A stretch of DNA of 64,000 nucleotides from Psettodes erumei. Taxonomy: Eukaryota; Chordata; Actinopteri; Pleuronectiformes; Psettodidae. The number at the start of each line of letters is the position of its first letter. Position 1 is the stretch's first letter. Shown here one piece after another: positions 12,699 through 27,600 of this stretch. The DNA is taken from positions 620,001 to 684,000 of the forward strand of contig JAFBJZ010000856.1 in NCBI GenBank assembly GCA_016785225.1. The letters run 5' to 3'. The position numbers were made by a program, and so were the translations under genes. The notes beneath the pieces are model-generated. The model saw only the letters and a program-made list of their open reading frames with translations, made no database searches and was not told where the DNA came from.

Positions 12699-15600
12699 TC
12701 ATACTGAAGAGATGTTGCCATTGGCAGGGCGCCCAAGCCCCCCACGGGCTGGGACTGTGATCTGAGTGATACTTCTCTTGGCTGTGGTGAGATGGTTTTG
12801 ATTGTGACACTTCCACAGCCATCTCCGCAGCTCTGTTTGGACCTGGAGACCAACACGTGTGAAGAGGGAGAGTTGCACAGAGTTGACCCAGACAAGGAAT
12901 TTCTAGTTTAGCTGAAACATCTATGTGTATAAGACACACTTCCTACTTTTGTCGCCACCTTGTGGAAGTATGAGAAAACACATTGTGTGTCAGCAATGCA
13001 TGTTGTACAGCCTGTACAGAAGATATTATAGACAGCTTTAACCTGGCTAAGGTGTTTGTTTGGGCTTCTTGTTGACCTGAATGATGAATAAATTTCTGGA
13101 CACATGGGAAAAGAATACTTTTTTGAGTCCCTCAACAGAACATTAACTCAACTAATATGAGTATTTCTTCCTCAGAAGCAGCTATGATTGTTTGTTTGTT
13201 TGTATCACCTACCTCTCCATTCATGAAACAGTAAAGGAGTGCCACCACAAACCCCTACAACACAAGAGATAGTGGTAACTAAAATCATACAGTTAGCCTT
13301 CAAGTGAAAGTGTCTAAGTGTTTTCATGTGTTTGCTTGCTTGTTTGTTTTTTAATAATATAATTGAATGTTATTTTTAGAATATCAGTCTCAGGATTGGT
13401 CCAGTGCTGTTCTGTTGGACAGGGCAAAAAAAACCTACATGGTCGCTTAAGTTGGAGGATCTATTGCAGTTTTATGAGAGAGATCTTATTTGTAGCTATA
13501 AGCACAGGTTAGCCAGCCAACAGGTAGCAGACCATTTAACAAAATGCAGTAAATTTCCCTCCAAAGTTCTCCCTCATACAAATTTTAGTCATAGTCATAA
13601 ATACATAAATATCGCCATCTTAATTTTGACAAATGTTACCCTAAAGTGAAGCTTGAATTAAGATTCACATCCTAAACCTGTAAAATCACTGTCAGATCTT
13701 TAATAAAGACATGAAAATAGCCTCGTAAAAATAAAAGGTAAAGTGTTCAAGTTTATTTCTTTTCTTCAATTCCAACAGGCCATTTCACAGAAAGAAAAGC
13801 ACAGGTAAAAGTAATGATAGCTGAATATCGTGCATGCTGGCTCACTGTCGCACAAGAACAAAGCCATTGGTAATGTGTTACAGTACACCTGGACTCTTTT
13901 TCCTGCTATGTCTCTTGTTGATTTCATACCTGAAAGGAGCCAAGACCCAGCTCGATGTAGAGTCTGGCTGCTACCCCAGTGTTTTCAGGCAGGAAGGCAA
14001 ATACAGTGTAGTGCATCCCAAAAAGAGGGATGAGGAACAGGGTGGATTTCGCCAGTCTCCTGAGGGAAAGAAAAAAGAGAACAATGAAAGAAAGAGGAAA
14101 GACCAAGACGTAAATCCAGATAATGATGTAACAGCTTTTAAAAACGTGAAATGTTTAATTACAGTATACTGACCAAAATCAGTTTCCGGCTAATGGTAAC
14201 TGAGATGAAAAGTTTTAAATGCTTAAAGTTACATCAGGGCCAAACTGGGGGTATTAAATCTTCGTCACTAGACCAATCAAGGGAGGAGATTAAAATCTCA
14301 AAATACAAAATCCAGATGCATTGTGCTTAAAGATTAGTTGAAATTAGTTTAGTGATGTCTAAGCATCATGTAAATGTTGCCATTCAATATTTGGTGAGAT
14401 TATGTTTTTGAACCAACATGTTGCAAGTAATGTGGTTTTGTTCCAGCAACAAAAACCTGATTCAAGTATTTAATCTCAATCTCCCTTTACTCAGATTTCT
14501 TCTTTTGCATCACTGAGATTTTAAACTAACTGGACACATATCTACATAAATTAAAACCAAGATGCCTGCACGTCATCTTTAGTTGTCTTACAGTAATATT
14601 AGATTCAAATTTTCTCTGTCAAGCTGTTACAATTCGTAGGGCACGGCAGTATAGCTTTTGGTCAGAAAGACCAAAATAATCACTATGATCAGAAATAACG
14701 TTATAGCCTTGCTGCTAAAAGGTTAAAAAAAGAAAAAAACAGAGGTATATTTTCAATCTTATAATAGGAATGTGCGTGTTTGTTGCACCTTGGATTCATT
14801 CTTTTTGTGTTAACATCACAGATCCATCTGAACTAGATTGAAGTTTATACGACACAGAGGAAGCTTTCTTGAAGGGTGAAACATTCATTGAACCAGTGGA
14901 ACAATCTTGTCACACATAGATGAAGGAGATGTCTATTTGTGGTATAGGCTGCTATTTTTATGTCCCCTCAGTGTAAATCTGCACCAGCCAAACTTCAAGA
15001 GGAATTCAGGATTCATTCAGGTAAAGCAGGATTTCAGGATTCCCCATGGTGGATTCATATTTTCTTTTCCTTTTTTCTTTTTTTGGAATAGTAAGAGTTT
15101 CTTCCCAACCCCTCTTCATGGTTGAAACCTAAAAGAAAATGCCATCCATTTATGATACACTTATTTCTCACTCAGCAGTTTTACCTCAACACTGAATATC
15201 CTGGAAGACTTTACTTTTTTACAGTGTCACGACCCTGCATATGTGCATATGTTCACTGTTTCCGTCCCTGTCAGTTACCCTTCGGGCCCTCTGGCTCTTC
15301 TGTGCCTACCACATTCTTCGCCACCTTGCTGTGAATATTTGACATTTTCTGACCTTCTTGCACCTGACTGTTGTGGTGTGCATGTGGTAATCTTTTCAAA
15401 ACAGCCTACAGTGATAATGGCTACATAAATATATCAGGTGCTTGCTCCCTCTGAATCCAGTGTTGGTCAAATTAATCTTTTACCAGACAATTTTACCTTA
15501 TCTTGATGACAACTGTCTGTATATTGTGCAGTGTGTGAATTAGGGATCAACATTTATGTTGCAAAAGAAATCATAAATTTACAGAATAAAATTTCAGTTT

Positions 15601-18600
15601 TGCTTTTTCTGTTGAGTTTAATCAACATGACAAGATGAATTACTGTAATGTGTCAGTTTACAATAAAGGGACACTTTATGATCATATCTTAATCTTAATT
15701 CAATTTTAATTCATATATAATACTATTATTATACTATTAATACTATTATTATTCATTTTTACCTATAACCTGACACTTCTCACACAGCTGCTCTGTTGAC
15801 ACTCATGTATCAACACTGGTTGCTACTCCCTCCCAAATATTCCTCTTCTTTCTTGCTGTGTAGAAGTTTTTGTCACCACTGACTTTGTGTGTTTGTTAGG
15901 GTGTAGGATCTTGCAGTGGAGTCTTCACTGCTGCTTGAATTCCTCCTCAAAGCTCCCTCAAACAGCTTTGGACACTTTTACATCAAGTCTAAATCACAAT
16001 CATTTGTTGTGAATGACAACATCTCTGACTGAAATTAAAATACTTTTTCACAAGTGGTAATTTGAGTACCGACCACTATCTAGACTCACATGAAATGTCC
16101 AGTGTCACTGTTCCCAGCCATGGCTGATGATTTCAACTTTTGAACCAGAATCCGGATCACATTGATGAAGATGACTATGTTGACCTGGCAGAGATACATA
16201 CAGGCGCATATGAATAATCATTCAAATGATAAATACACACACACACATAGAGGGAGAGAAAAAAACAACCTGACAAACCAAACTTTATGTATACCTCTCC
16301 AGCAACCAAACCCTAGCATCCATGCTCACTCTTGGTTAGTCCTTGTCTTAAAAGCTTCAGCTAACATTCAGTCAGGTTATTGTTTCATAGCTGTCCACTC
16401 ACCAGCAGTGAGGCTGTTATTGGTCCTTTAATAATCCACCAAATACCGACATTGTCTGTGTCATCCCAGCAACTGCAATTAGAGCCAAATGAAATTTAAT
16501 TAGACATTAAAATGATGTTGCAATCACATTGCAACACTGAAAGAATCACTACTACTGGTTCTACTGTTTAATATGCATTCTTATAGCATCACATCATTTT
16601 ATATTGTATCATATAAAATGTTATCACTTTAAAAACCAAGGTTGCTTTGCTGGTATGATGTAATATATCATACCCGCTGTCATCATAGAAGAATCTGGTC
16701 AACACCCAAAGTATGAGAACTGTTGATGGGAGCCCTGCAACATGACAGCAAAGATTCATTATGCATGGTTCGTGTATCTGTCAAGAAAAATTAATTGGAA
16801 CAACAATGCTGCCCCAACTCGCATGTTTACTGCATTTTTGATTAAGATCATGTTAGGCAAAGTGAAACACCGTGTATCACATGTATCTGTGTCCTGCTTT
16901 CAGTCTCCATGCCAGAAGAAGAAACAGATGCAAAATAAAACAGGAGACAGGAGAGAGATAGAGCAACGTTGTACAAGCCGGAAAGAAGCTGATAAGACAC
17001 ATCAGAGCCACTCAACTGAGTGAGCACCGCTAATATACTTTGTACACACACACACACACACACAGACTGTAGCTGAGACACTGCCGTCTCTGTCGCCATG
17101 CTACTAGTGCGGCTGCAAACAGAGAAACCTCCTGCTTTGCCTTTCTCATCTCTAAGCTTCCACATGTCTGGAACTCTGTTGTTGAATCTTCTGTATTGAA
17201 GAGGACTGCGTCCTTTGGAGCTTCTCCAGACCTGCGACATGAAGTCTCCTGGAAAATTCTGGCCACTTGTTGCACATTGTTGATGCAAACTCTAATTATA
17301 TGCAACGGGGTATTTATCGGCAGAAACGAAAAACTTTTCCCTCCTTCCTGTTGAAGCAGACGATGGTCACCTGAATCTTTCATCTTCTGTCTCTACTGCA
17401 TTACTGGCAGGCATCTTTGAGGCCCATACAGTGGCTAAATTCTACTCTAACAATTTGGTTACAGGACACCAAATGGCACAGACAGAGGCTGTGGAACTTC
17501 ATTAGAAGCAGTCAGGGGTGCAGGCTTAAACAGGAAAACATGCAGTAAACAGGAAACAACAAAGACAATGGGATGGGAATACAAAGACACTGGGAATGTC
17601 TTCACTAAGCAACACAGGATAACACAAAAGGAAAGTACTTAAAACATTTGTGGAAAGCTCAGGGAAATTAAAGATAAAGGAGGAAAACAAAGGGAGACGT
17701 GAGGAAACAAGAGCAAGTGCAGCTACATTCACTGCTGAGGCCTGTATCAATAAAACAATAACATATTTTATTGACTCAACTTCTCTCTAGAAATAGACCT
17801 TCAACCTACATGTGAATAGGCTGTGTTAACAAGAGATAGAATAATACAAAATACAATACAATACAAAAGGAACACTTTACATCATAATTTGATGTCCTGT
17901 AAATACAACAGCATCACAAACAACGGCTTCAAAAATGACCACGATAAGATCCAGAAAGTTCATGTTACCTCATCTGGCTCCCAGACTCAGCTTACCGATG
18001 TAGTACTCATTGCAGTTGACATTATTTCAAACCTTAAAATTTCATCAATTTGGTCATTTTGATCTTTCATGTGTTTTATTTATTTTTTTATACTGTTCTC
18101 TTCTTTCTTTTGTGTACTATGAACATTTTATGTTTATATATCCAACCATCCATTAAGCTGTCATGGGCTCGCAGTCGTCAGACACAAGCCCCTTCAGTCA
18201 TGCCACTTCTCTTACCCCATCCAATCAGGATGTACCACCAGAAGTATTTCCTCTGAGAGACGAAGGTCAGGGCGAGCAGGGTCTGCAGATACATGCCCTC
18301 CACCAGCAACCAGAAGTAATTGGCAAGGATGCTGAACTGGAAGAAAGCCACAGCTGACTTGCACGCTGCCTAGAGATGACAACAACAAAACAAAAAGCAA
18401 AAGTACTGCTTCACTGTGTTTTTACAGTAAGGTGAAAAGAGTAAACAGAAACTCTGACAACCTAACTTAACATAAAACAGCATAAAAATGAACTTAGCAG
18501 CCAAACATAAAGATTATCATTAGGTTCAAGATATTTTTCAAGTAGAATTCATGTATAAAAAATGTCAACTTTTCATGAGTTAAGAAAAACAACTAGTAGA

Positions 18601-21600
18601 AAGACTGAAATAATGGAATATGTTAATGAGCCTGATGTCTATAAACCTGTATGACTGGGGAGGATCTAGTTTGTATGAGAAGTCTACAATGATTTAAAGC
18701 TGAAGGCATGTTCTGCTACAGCAACAGGTCACATGGATGCCTCCACCTCTACTACAACAAGACAAACAAAATCACAATAAATAAAAAGAAAAATCTACTA
18801 CCACTATGAAAAAGTAAACCAATCACATTTGAGTATAGTTTCGTTTGTCATGTCACTCTGACAGGTTTGGAAAGAGACCAGTCTTGCTCCTAATGACGTG
18901 ATTTTGCAGACAGTGACAGCTTGCCTCGTGTCTTCCCCTCATTTCCATCCATTTCCATGGTTAACTCAATCATGCAGCAGATGTGGGAATCTGTTTTATG
19001 ATGGAAAACACTATCAGCCAATTCAACACTCACCGTGGACATGGAGCAGTGATCCAATGTCTCATCAGCAAACAGCACCATGTCTTTGATGAAAACGGCG
19101 CTCGCTCTCAGGACGAAGGAGGAGAACAGGTTGATATGGATGTAGTTTCTGGTGCAGTGAAACTTTCTGAAAACAGACACACACACACAAATAGTACTCT
19201 CCATAAAATGCCTCTTATAACTGCACTGTGGTGAAGACTCCCTGACAGTGAACAAATCAACACAAACAAACACAAACACTCACAACTTACTTACAATTGT
19301 AAACATACACAACAAATTTACTGATTATAGAAATCAGTTCAGATTAAAACAATAGGGCCCCCTCTTGCAGATTAGTCCCGTTTGATACAGTGTAGCCGAG
19401 AGTGTAGTCTTCTAAGGTCGAAAACAGGCCCAAAACAGCATACAACTGGGCAGTAATCATAGTATTCCAAATCTAGTCTACGAGAACACACAAACATGCA
19501 AATACAATGGAGTCCAAAAGTGTGAGACCAAGTGACTTCATGCCAAAAATGCAGACTCCTCTAAAGATATTTATCTACTGTAGGTAAAGACTTAACTTCC
19601 ACTGCTGCATCAGTTTTTGTTCACTGCCAAGCCTCCAGCTGACTTTGTCCGTCATTAGCATGAAGTTGTAATTTTTTCTATCTTAATTTTCGGGCTCTTT
19701 ACATCACCTTTCAGTCAGACTTCACCTGGAGCAGGATCAAACTTTGTCTCAGTCTTCACAAATAAGGCTTGGTCATGTTACATTTTAATTTAATGACATT
19801 TCCCCTGCACTCAGCCCTAAAAGGGGAGGTCATGTGTTCCTGAAGTGAGTAGTAACAGTAAACAGTAAAAATTTAAACAGCTTTATGAGAGCTATAGTTT
19901 GTGTGTGGCTGTGTAAGTGGGGTAATGTTCTAAAAACGGTGAAGAAACAAGCTGATATAATAGCATTTCTAAACATAGTGCAGCAGTGTTTCTGATGTTT
20001 TGAACAAAGGTAAACTCTGACCTGTGAAAAACAAAGGCTTTACTCGGTTTCTAATGATCAAACAGTTCTTCAAATGAATTTGTGGATATTTATGTTAAAT
20101 CTGCAAGATGCTGCTCTGAGAATCATTAAATAGCTTTTTAAATCTTGGTTTCCACCACTTTAAACATGCATGTTTTGGATCATATCTATACAAATGTTTG
20201 GTAAGCAAGCATCTGGGTTGTTTTGCCTTTCACTGCCCTCTGGACAGACAGTGTGTGTGTAAGGACACGGTGTGATTTTCTGGTCTTACCTGAAGGCTGT
20301 AAACACTGCTATGGCTGTAATGAGGGAGATGAGAGACGTGGCATAGCCCACGGTGTAAACCTGTCTGAATGTAGAGAGGTAACTCGTCTGGAGACAGAGA
20401 AATTAAGACAGACAGTTGGAAATGGCTTGATTTAAGTGAAATGTCATGCAAAATGTCAGCCAACGTTGCGGACCTGACTGGGATCAAAACAACCACGGGT
20501 GTTCTTCTATTGTTACGCATATAAATAATTAACAATTTAGGGAAACATGAAGAGTTCACGACTGTAAATCAAAACTGAAAATTCAGAAAAAGCTGTCACC
20601 TTAAATTTGACTGCAATTTGCTTTAATTATGGCACCGAATATCTCTTGAGGCTGTGTGACCTCACCTCAATCATTTACATTTAGTCTTGGAACAAAAGTA
20701 TCACTAATGATTATTTTGGCCTTGCAGTAAACTCACAAACAATGTTGAACTAAAAAGGAGGCAGCGAGGGAGGAAGGGCAGAGAGGAAACAGGAACAATA
20801 TGAATAAACTTAACTGATTGGCCTGATTACAACTGCATGTGTGTATACCTCAGATTCAGGCTCGCTGTCATCACTGAAGGCACAGGCCTCCTCATAGGGT
20901 TGATACATTTCTGACCAGCCATCGGCAGTGCAGTTCCTGTAAACATACCCTGATGTGGGAGCAGACAGTGAAGAGACAAGGAGAAGTTTAAGAGATTTTA
21001 ACAATGTGAAGATGTATATAATGAACCTAGAAGCTTAGTCACTCTTGTTTTCTTTAAATGTTTAGGTTTCTGTCTCAGCACAGCTAACCCTCTAAACGTT
21101 CTGCTAAAATTCTTAAAACTGTTTGACTTCATCTGAATGAATAAAATTCTGCTTAGATGCATGAAAGGATTCCTGAACCAGCCTGCCAGATGAAGGCCCA
21201 GGGGCCCAGAGTGTTGGAGGGCCTATGGACCAGAGCTTTCTCAAGTTTGAAGCAACTGTTCATATTCCATTTCAGAAAGTCAGTCAAATGACCACAAAGA
21301 GATGTGATATGACCACAGAAAGAAACAAAAGGGCCTCAAAGAGACACAAAACGACTACAAATGGGGCTCCTGCTTTCAGTCCAGATGTCTTGCTCCTGTG
21401 GAGGAGGGTTGGGGGGCCTTTGACATGCCTGTGCAAAGGAGCCCATCGTCTCATAACATGCCATCAGTAAGGTTGTGGGCCAAACAACCTTCTGCCAAAT
21501 ACCAATTTAATTTTTTCTGGGTAAGAATTGAATTGACTTCATTGAAACACTACATGTATCGCTGTAAGATCCCATAGAATCAGGCACTGCACAACACCAC

Positions 21601-24600
21601 TAGGAAACATCATCCTTAAAACAAGTTGTATCATGGCAATCTTCTGTTGTGTTGTGAAAGCCTGACAAAATCGGAGTGCTGTACAATATGTGGCTACATA
21701 TGGCTCTTCTACCTCTGCTTGTTTCCACACTCACTCGCACTCCTTTTCTAAATTAAATGCTTTGGACTACATTGTCATGGAAGTCTGTCCTTCCTGTGCT
21801 ATTTGAACATCAGCATGTTTGGACCTCTACACTAACACTTCCTCTCTCGGACCATTTCTCTCCATTAGTGCTCTCAGTCAGAAAACACTTGCCATCGTGT
21901 CCTCGTTCAAGTCTACTGACATTTACTGCTGGTTAACGTCCATTTGGAAACAGCAGGCGTCAGGAGGAGGCTGTCAGCTGGATCGCTCCGTGCTCCTCTG
22001 TGTACATCGATATGCGACAGATTATAGCCGGACTGCTGTTTGAACAAAGAAACATAGGCATGCGCAGCAGGGGGTTTTCCCTTTTCCTTTTGAGCTGAGC
22101 AAACAGGAACCAGCACAGTTTGAATGCTGCCAAAGCCTCTGGTGTGGTGATCAGCAATTTAGACCATAATGAGCCAGGATTTCCATCAAGCTAAAGGAGG
22201 AAAGAACATTATTCCTTGATGATTCTGACCTTACCTCCCTTAACGATCCTCTCATAATGAGAGTCCTATCAGTGCAATACAGCACAATCAGTCCAATGTC
22301 TTTTCTTTTTTTTCCTTAAGACTGGAAGACAAATTTAAATTTAATTTTTTATTTACCCCCTGCCCTATTTGCATGTGCAAATGATTGATAATTCACAACA
22401 CTATTATTTTCAAATATGAAACTTGTTAATAAAATGGAAAGGATTGCTCCAAGCAACTGTTTCAAATGGATTTAAATGGATATTAACTCTAAATATTAAG
22501 CTCTATGACTCTCATAACGCACGTCTTTCTTGGTGTCATCAGCACTTTCTGGTAACACAAGTCCTACAACAGCCTGGAGAGGATGTCAGGTTGTGATGTG
22601 TAATCCCAGCAGACAAGATTTCACATCATTTCGTGTGCCAGAAATCTCCCACAGCAAATAGGCATATACAGTATATGTTCTTGCCAACAAACACACATGA
22701 ATAATTCATACTGTGCTCCTTTATCAGAGTGACTTCCACTTGCATTAACGCTGCAGATACCAAACAGATAATTATATTTAGTAGTAGCGCAGCAGTGCGT
22801 CATGTCAGAAAGGGACTTGCACATTACCTTCCGTACTTAAATTATCCATTTGATTAGATGATTGGGAATAAGATGTTCTTTTCTATGTTTCCATGCCTAA
22901 CTTAACTTTGCTTAACAGACAAACCTTGATTGCTGGAGAAATGCTGAAAGACTTCGGAGCAGGAAACGTTGACCACCTGCCCGACTTCAGCTCTCAGCCA
23001 GCACCCAATGTCATCCCACTCTGTTTTACATCCTGCATCACAGACAAAAGGGAGGAGCAGGAGAGTCAGTGAAAAAAGTCTCTCAATATCTTTGATATCA
23101 ATATTCACATAATTTTGTTGTAATAAGAAATGTGACCCTCCTAGTTGTGTCCAACACACGAGAGTCAGCTTCTGTTACTGCCCTGAATACAAATATATTC
23201 TTTGCAAAAATCAATTGCTCTGCCCCCTTGGGCAGAGTAATGAAGGGAAGGCATGAGTCCCCATCCAGACCACATTTCAGTGTCCATACCACTCACTGTT
23301 TGGTTCCTCCTTCCACTCATTCTTTATTTTGGTGCCCTTTATTTTTCAAAGATATTATTGCTGTCCTTTGATACCAGCCATAGCAAGTTTATTTTACCCC
23401 TCAGTGGCAGAGGGGCTTTTTTCCATATTTGGTCGCAGTTCAGATTAAATCACGTTAATATCAGGCGATTAGTTATGTCTGTTGGACTGAAGCTGTCACA
23501 CACATTTCTTCAGGAGGCAAGTATGGCAATGTGAAAAGTGACACATCATGTGTTGGCTCTTCAGGGTCCTGACTGTGAAACTTAATGGAAATCCTGAAAT
23601 GCTTTTTTGTTAGCAGCGTGGCTCTATGGGTGGCAATGTTACTCTTTCAGTCTGTCTACCACTGGGTGTCCCTTACACAGATCTCCATCAACTTTAGATT
23701 GCCATTAAATTTATACAAACATACATGGAAACCATAAGGGGATATTATAGTCCATCTAAACTGCATATCAGATGTTGAATGGCATAAAAAAAATACAAAA
23801 ATACAGCTATACCTTTCTGACATTGAAATAGAGGAATCTGTGTCCTGCCATTTCATACTGCAATGCAGTGCAAGTTTGCCTCTTGAAATGTTGTGTTTTG
23901 CACATCAGGACAATCCCCACATGATCAAAATAATATTTTGTGCTTATACAGGGGGACAGCCAGTTTATATATTTTTATAAGAGCCCTTTTGGCCAACCTC
24001 AGGCCTTCAAATATTCTCAAATACTGGACTATAGTGTGAACAGGCGGATCCAAATACCTTTTTCTCCTGTAAACTAAAAAGAAGTTTTTTTTCTTTTAAT
24101 CCTTAGTGAATAAATCTATATAAGTGCATGAAACCATCCGACAGGTTTCATCCGTAGTTCAGCAGTCCTGCACTCGTCTTGTTTCTGTAAATGGATTCCG
24201 GCAAAAGCTTTTGCTTAATGTCACACACATCAGGTTTTTCCATCTACTGTCCTACATTTTCCAGATTCATGGATTAATGAACTCATTTCCATATTTGTGC
24301 TGTTCTTTCTGCCCCTGACATGGTCTCGGGAGATAAGGTGACAGGTTTGAAAGGAGTTCATTAAAGAATAGACTGAGCAACTCTAAACATTTGTCATAGT
24401 GATAAATATGGCATGCGGAACTGCAAATATCTGCAGCCATCTCCATTCACATTCGGTAAATGTCAAGCGCAGTGATGAATTAAAAAAAAAAAGAAGAGCA
24501 ATGCGAGGAGTCTTTTTTTATTTATCCCAAAGGCTGAAGTGAGACCAAAATAAATGTCAAATACATTTTTTAGCAGGAAATTGCTCCTCTGAAAAAAAGT

Positions 24601-27600
24601 TTCAACTCCTCAGGCACTGCAAGTTTCCAGAATCATAAAAACGTTTCAAAAGTCCGGGAGTGCTTTCTGAGTAAAACACCAACAAGGCTCGTCTGCATGT
24701 GAAATTAGGGTTCTTGCATTTCACTCAGCAGGATTTTGGTGGATGTTTTGTGCTGACGCTATCATTCTTTTCATCACATTATTTGGTCAAGATTTCTGTC
24801 CTATCAAGAATGAGGAGTCCGCAGCCACAATGGCAACTCTGGGAGCCAACTCTGTAATACTCATTTCAAAGAATAAAAAACCCTTCTGTGAACAAAAGCG
24901 GAAACTAAAAATTAGTGTTTGATCTTCAGCAGTTATGGTAAAGGAAATATAATACAATAACTGTCCAGAGGATGAATGCATCCATGAATGTCTCTGCAGA
25001 ATTTCAATATATCAAACGATTGCTGAAATTTTTTACTTTGGACACAAGTGTTGGCCCAAAGAGCATTGCCATTCCCAGAGCCACATCATTAGTATTGGTA
25101 AAAATCAAAAAGGTGTTTATGTAAAAGGACAATATGGTTTATATGACCTTAATAGTGTTATCCTTTAAATGAAGTATTTTTTAAGGGTTTTTCAAATGCA
25201 TGTAATTTTACTTTGGGCCCATTCTTTAATCACCTTAAAAATAAAATAAAATGAAAACATATTACAAAAAGAGTTTCTGCCTGCTGACATGCACTCCAGT
25301 TAATGTGAGTCATCCTGCGTGGCTGCTTAAATTAATCTGAGACAGAGCAGTGACTTACAGGCAGCAATCTGTCTGGGTGAAATATCCATTTTCTCTTGGT
25401 GCCTTATTTCATTTGTATGAAACAGTGGATCTAATCCATTATGAACTCCTCCTGCTGTGTTTCCCTATCTCACACAACCAACCACGGTCATCCCAATCAG
25501 GTGGTCTGATGAAAATTATGTCACCCTCAATGTAACCATGGGACAAGTTAGTGGGGGCAATTATTCATGGACAACCTGGGAGTTGGACAATTCACATCAG
25601 CTGCCACTGTCACGCTGACTAAGACTGATATTCCTGAAGCTGAGGATCTTGAAGATGCAGAAGGATTGTGGGGAAACACACTCTTACATTATCATTTTAC
25701 TGACAGCTAGCTCAGTGAGTTCTCAAACACTGAAACACTTTACTGCCACATGTTTTACTTTACATGTCCTCATGCAGGCTACAGGATTTATCATAGCTAA
25801 TGCTGGTGGTGTCGCTCTACATCAAAGCCCACTCTTTTGAGGACACCAATGTTCATATTTTGGACAGAGAAGACAGATGGTTTGTAAGAGGAGTAAAGGA
25901 AGCCATCTATGTTAAACTGGAAAAACCATCTCTCAACAGAGGAGGAGGTCTTCGACACCACCTATCTCCTACCTACAATGCCGTCCTTTCTACACTTCCC
26001 AGGAGATTCAAAAACATCCGTTCACAAATGGCCTCGTGTGAATCCAACAACTTTTGTCACAACACAATAGAGCACTAATTAAGTCGAAACTACCATCCCC
26101 AACGACAGTCACTCCTACAATTGTCATTGTGTCGACTATCACTCTAACAACTGTCATTTCACACTCATGACCCTATGACATCATTGGCCTTGTGACAATC
26201 CCCCACAAAGGTTAAATACCCTGGATCTCCAGACCAGTTTGTCAGACTAGCTCACCCTAGTCAGGCCAGAATGAACTGATGAAGCCTCTTGGATGAGAAG
26301 CAAAACGTCTTCAAGACCTACAAAGTAAGTCCAGTTGACTTCAATTAAAATTTCCTCAATATCAGTCTGCCAGTTTGTCCACCACTTCCAGTCCATACTG
26401 GATTGCCATGACATTTTACACTCACTGATGCACTCATTTCCTGTTTTATTTTGTATTTTACTCATGCTGTTCATTAACTCTAGCTTGACCTCCTGTCATT
26501 GTTCAGTTTCCCGCCATTCTGCTCACCACACCTGCACCTACTCATCAGTCACCCACTATACTGTCTAAATACCTGCTCACACATCGCCTCCCTGCCAGAT
26601 TGTCTCAATACACAGGTTGAGTTTATGTAGGCCTGTGCGACTCTTGCATTTTTTTCCCTATTTTTGTTCCTGAAACTGCCTGTGCCCTGTAAGTCTGCAA
26701 GTCATTTCAGGTTTTGGACTATGTGATTTTGCCTTTGGATTATTGCTTACCATTGCCTCACTGATTGCTCTCTCGTGCATGACCTCTGCCTCTACTAAAG
26801 ACTGTGATTTGTGCCTGATTCCTGCATGTGTGTCTCCATTCCTGGTCCAGCCATTATACTTGGTTTGCAGATGATGAATCCTAATGACTGTGCTGAGCCC
26901 TTGAAATTTCTTCTAGCGCCAAATTAATTTTACTTTCAATAATGACTTTAATTTGTATATAAGGAAAAGGCTCTAGGATTTTCCTATTTATGTCCCTTAA
27001 TGTCTTGTAACTTATCAAGCTGTTAGGCACAATATACAAGAAAATAACTTGAGAAAATGTATTTCTGCTTTTCCAGTTTGTTGCAATAAACACAGCTGCT
27101 ACTATATATCATATATTCAGAAAGAAATGATTTGTTTTGGGGGACCCAGAGCAGTGTGAAATTATTGTGTAAAATATTTACAAATATATATTTGTAGACC
27201 ACAAGTCATTTTAAGTAAAGACAAATCTGGGGTCCAGGAAAGCTTGTACCCTGAGAGACATTTGATTTCAGTTGTAATTTTATAGCAGGAAAAGCCTGTG
27301 CTTTTCTTTTTTTTAAAGGCAAAAGAAATCGAAATGGAAAAGGGTTGAATTGTCTCATCTTTAAAGCTAACTTGATACTCCTCATGTGTCCATGACCACA
27401 GTAAGCCTGCTAATTATAAAAAATACATCTTCCCTCTGTGTTGCTGGCTTCCGTCCACACTGAGTCAGAATTAATCACACCCCAAAAAACAATGCTTTTC
27501 AAACTGCCCTCTGTCAAGTGCATCTTGTGAGGGGAGGAAATCCCCTCTGGATAAAATGGTTAAAACTGGCAGAGAAGTACTGTGTTGAAAATAAAGGATG

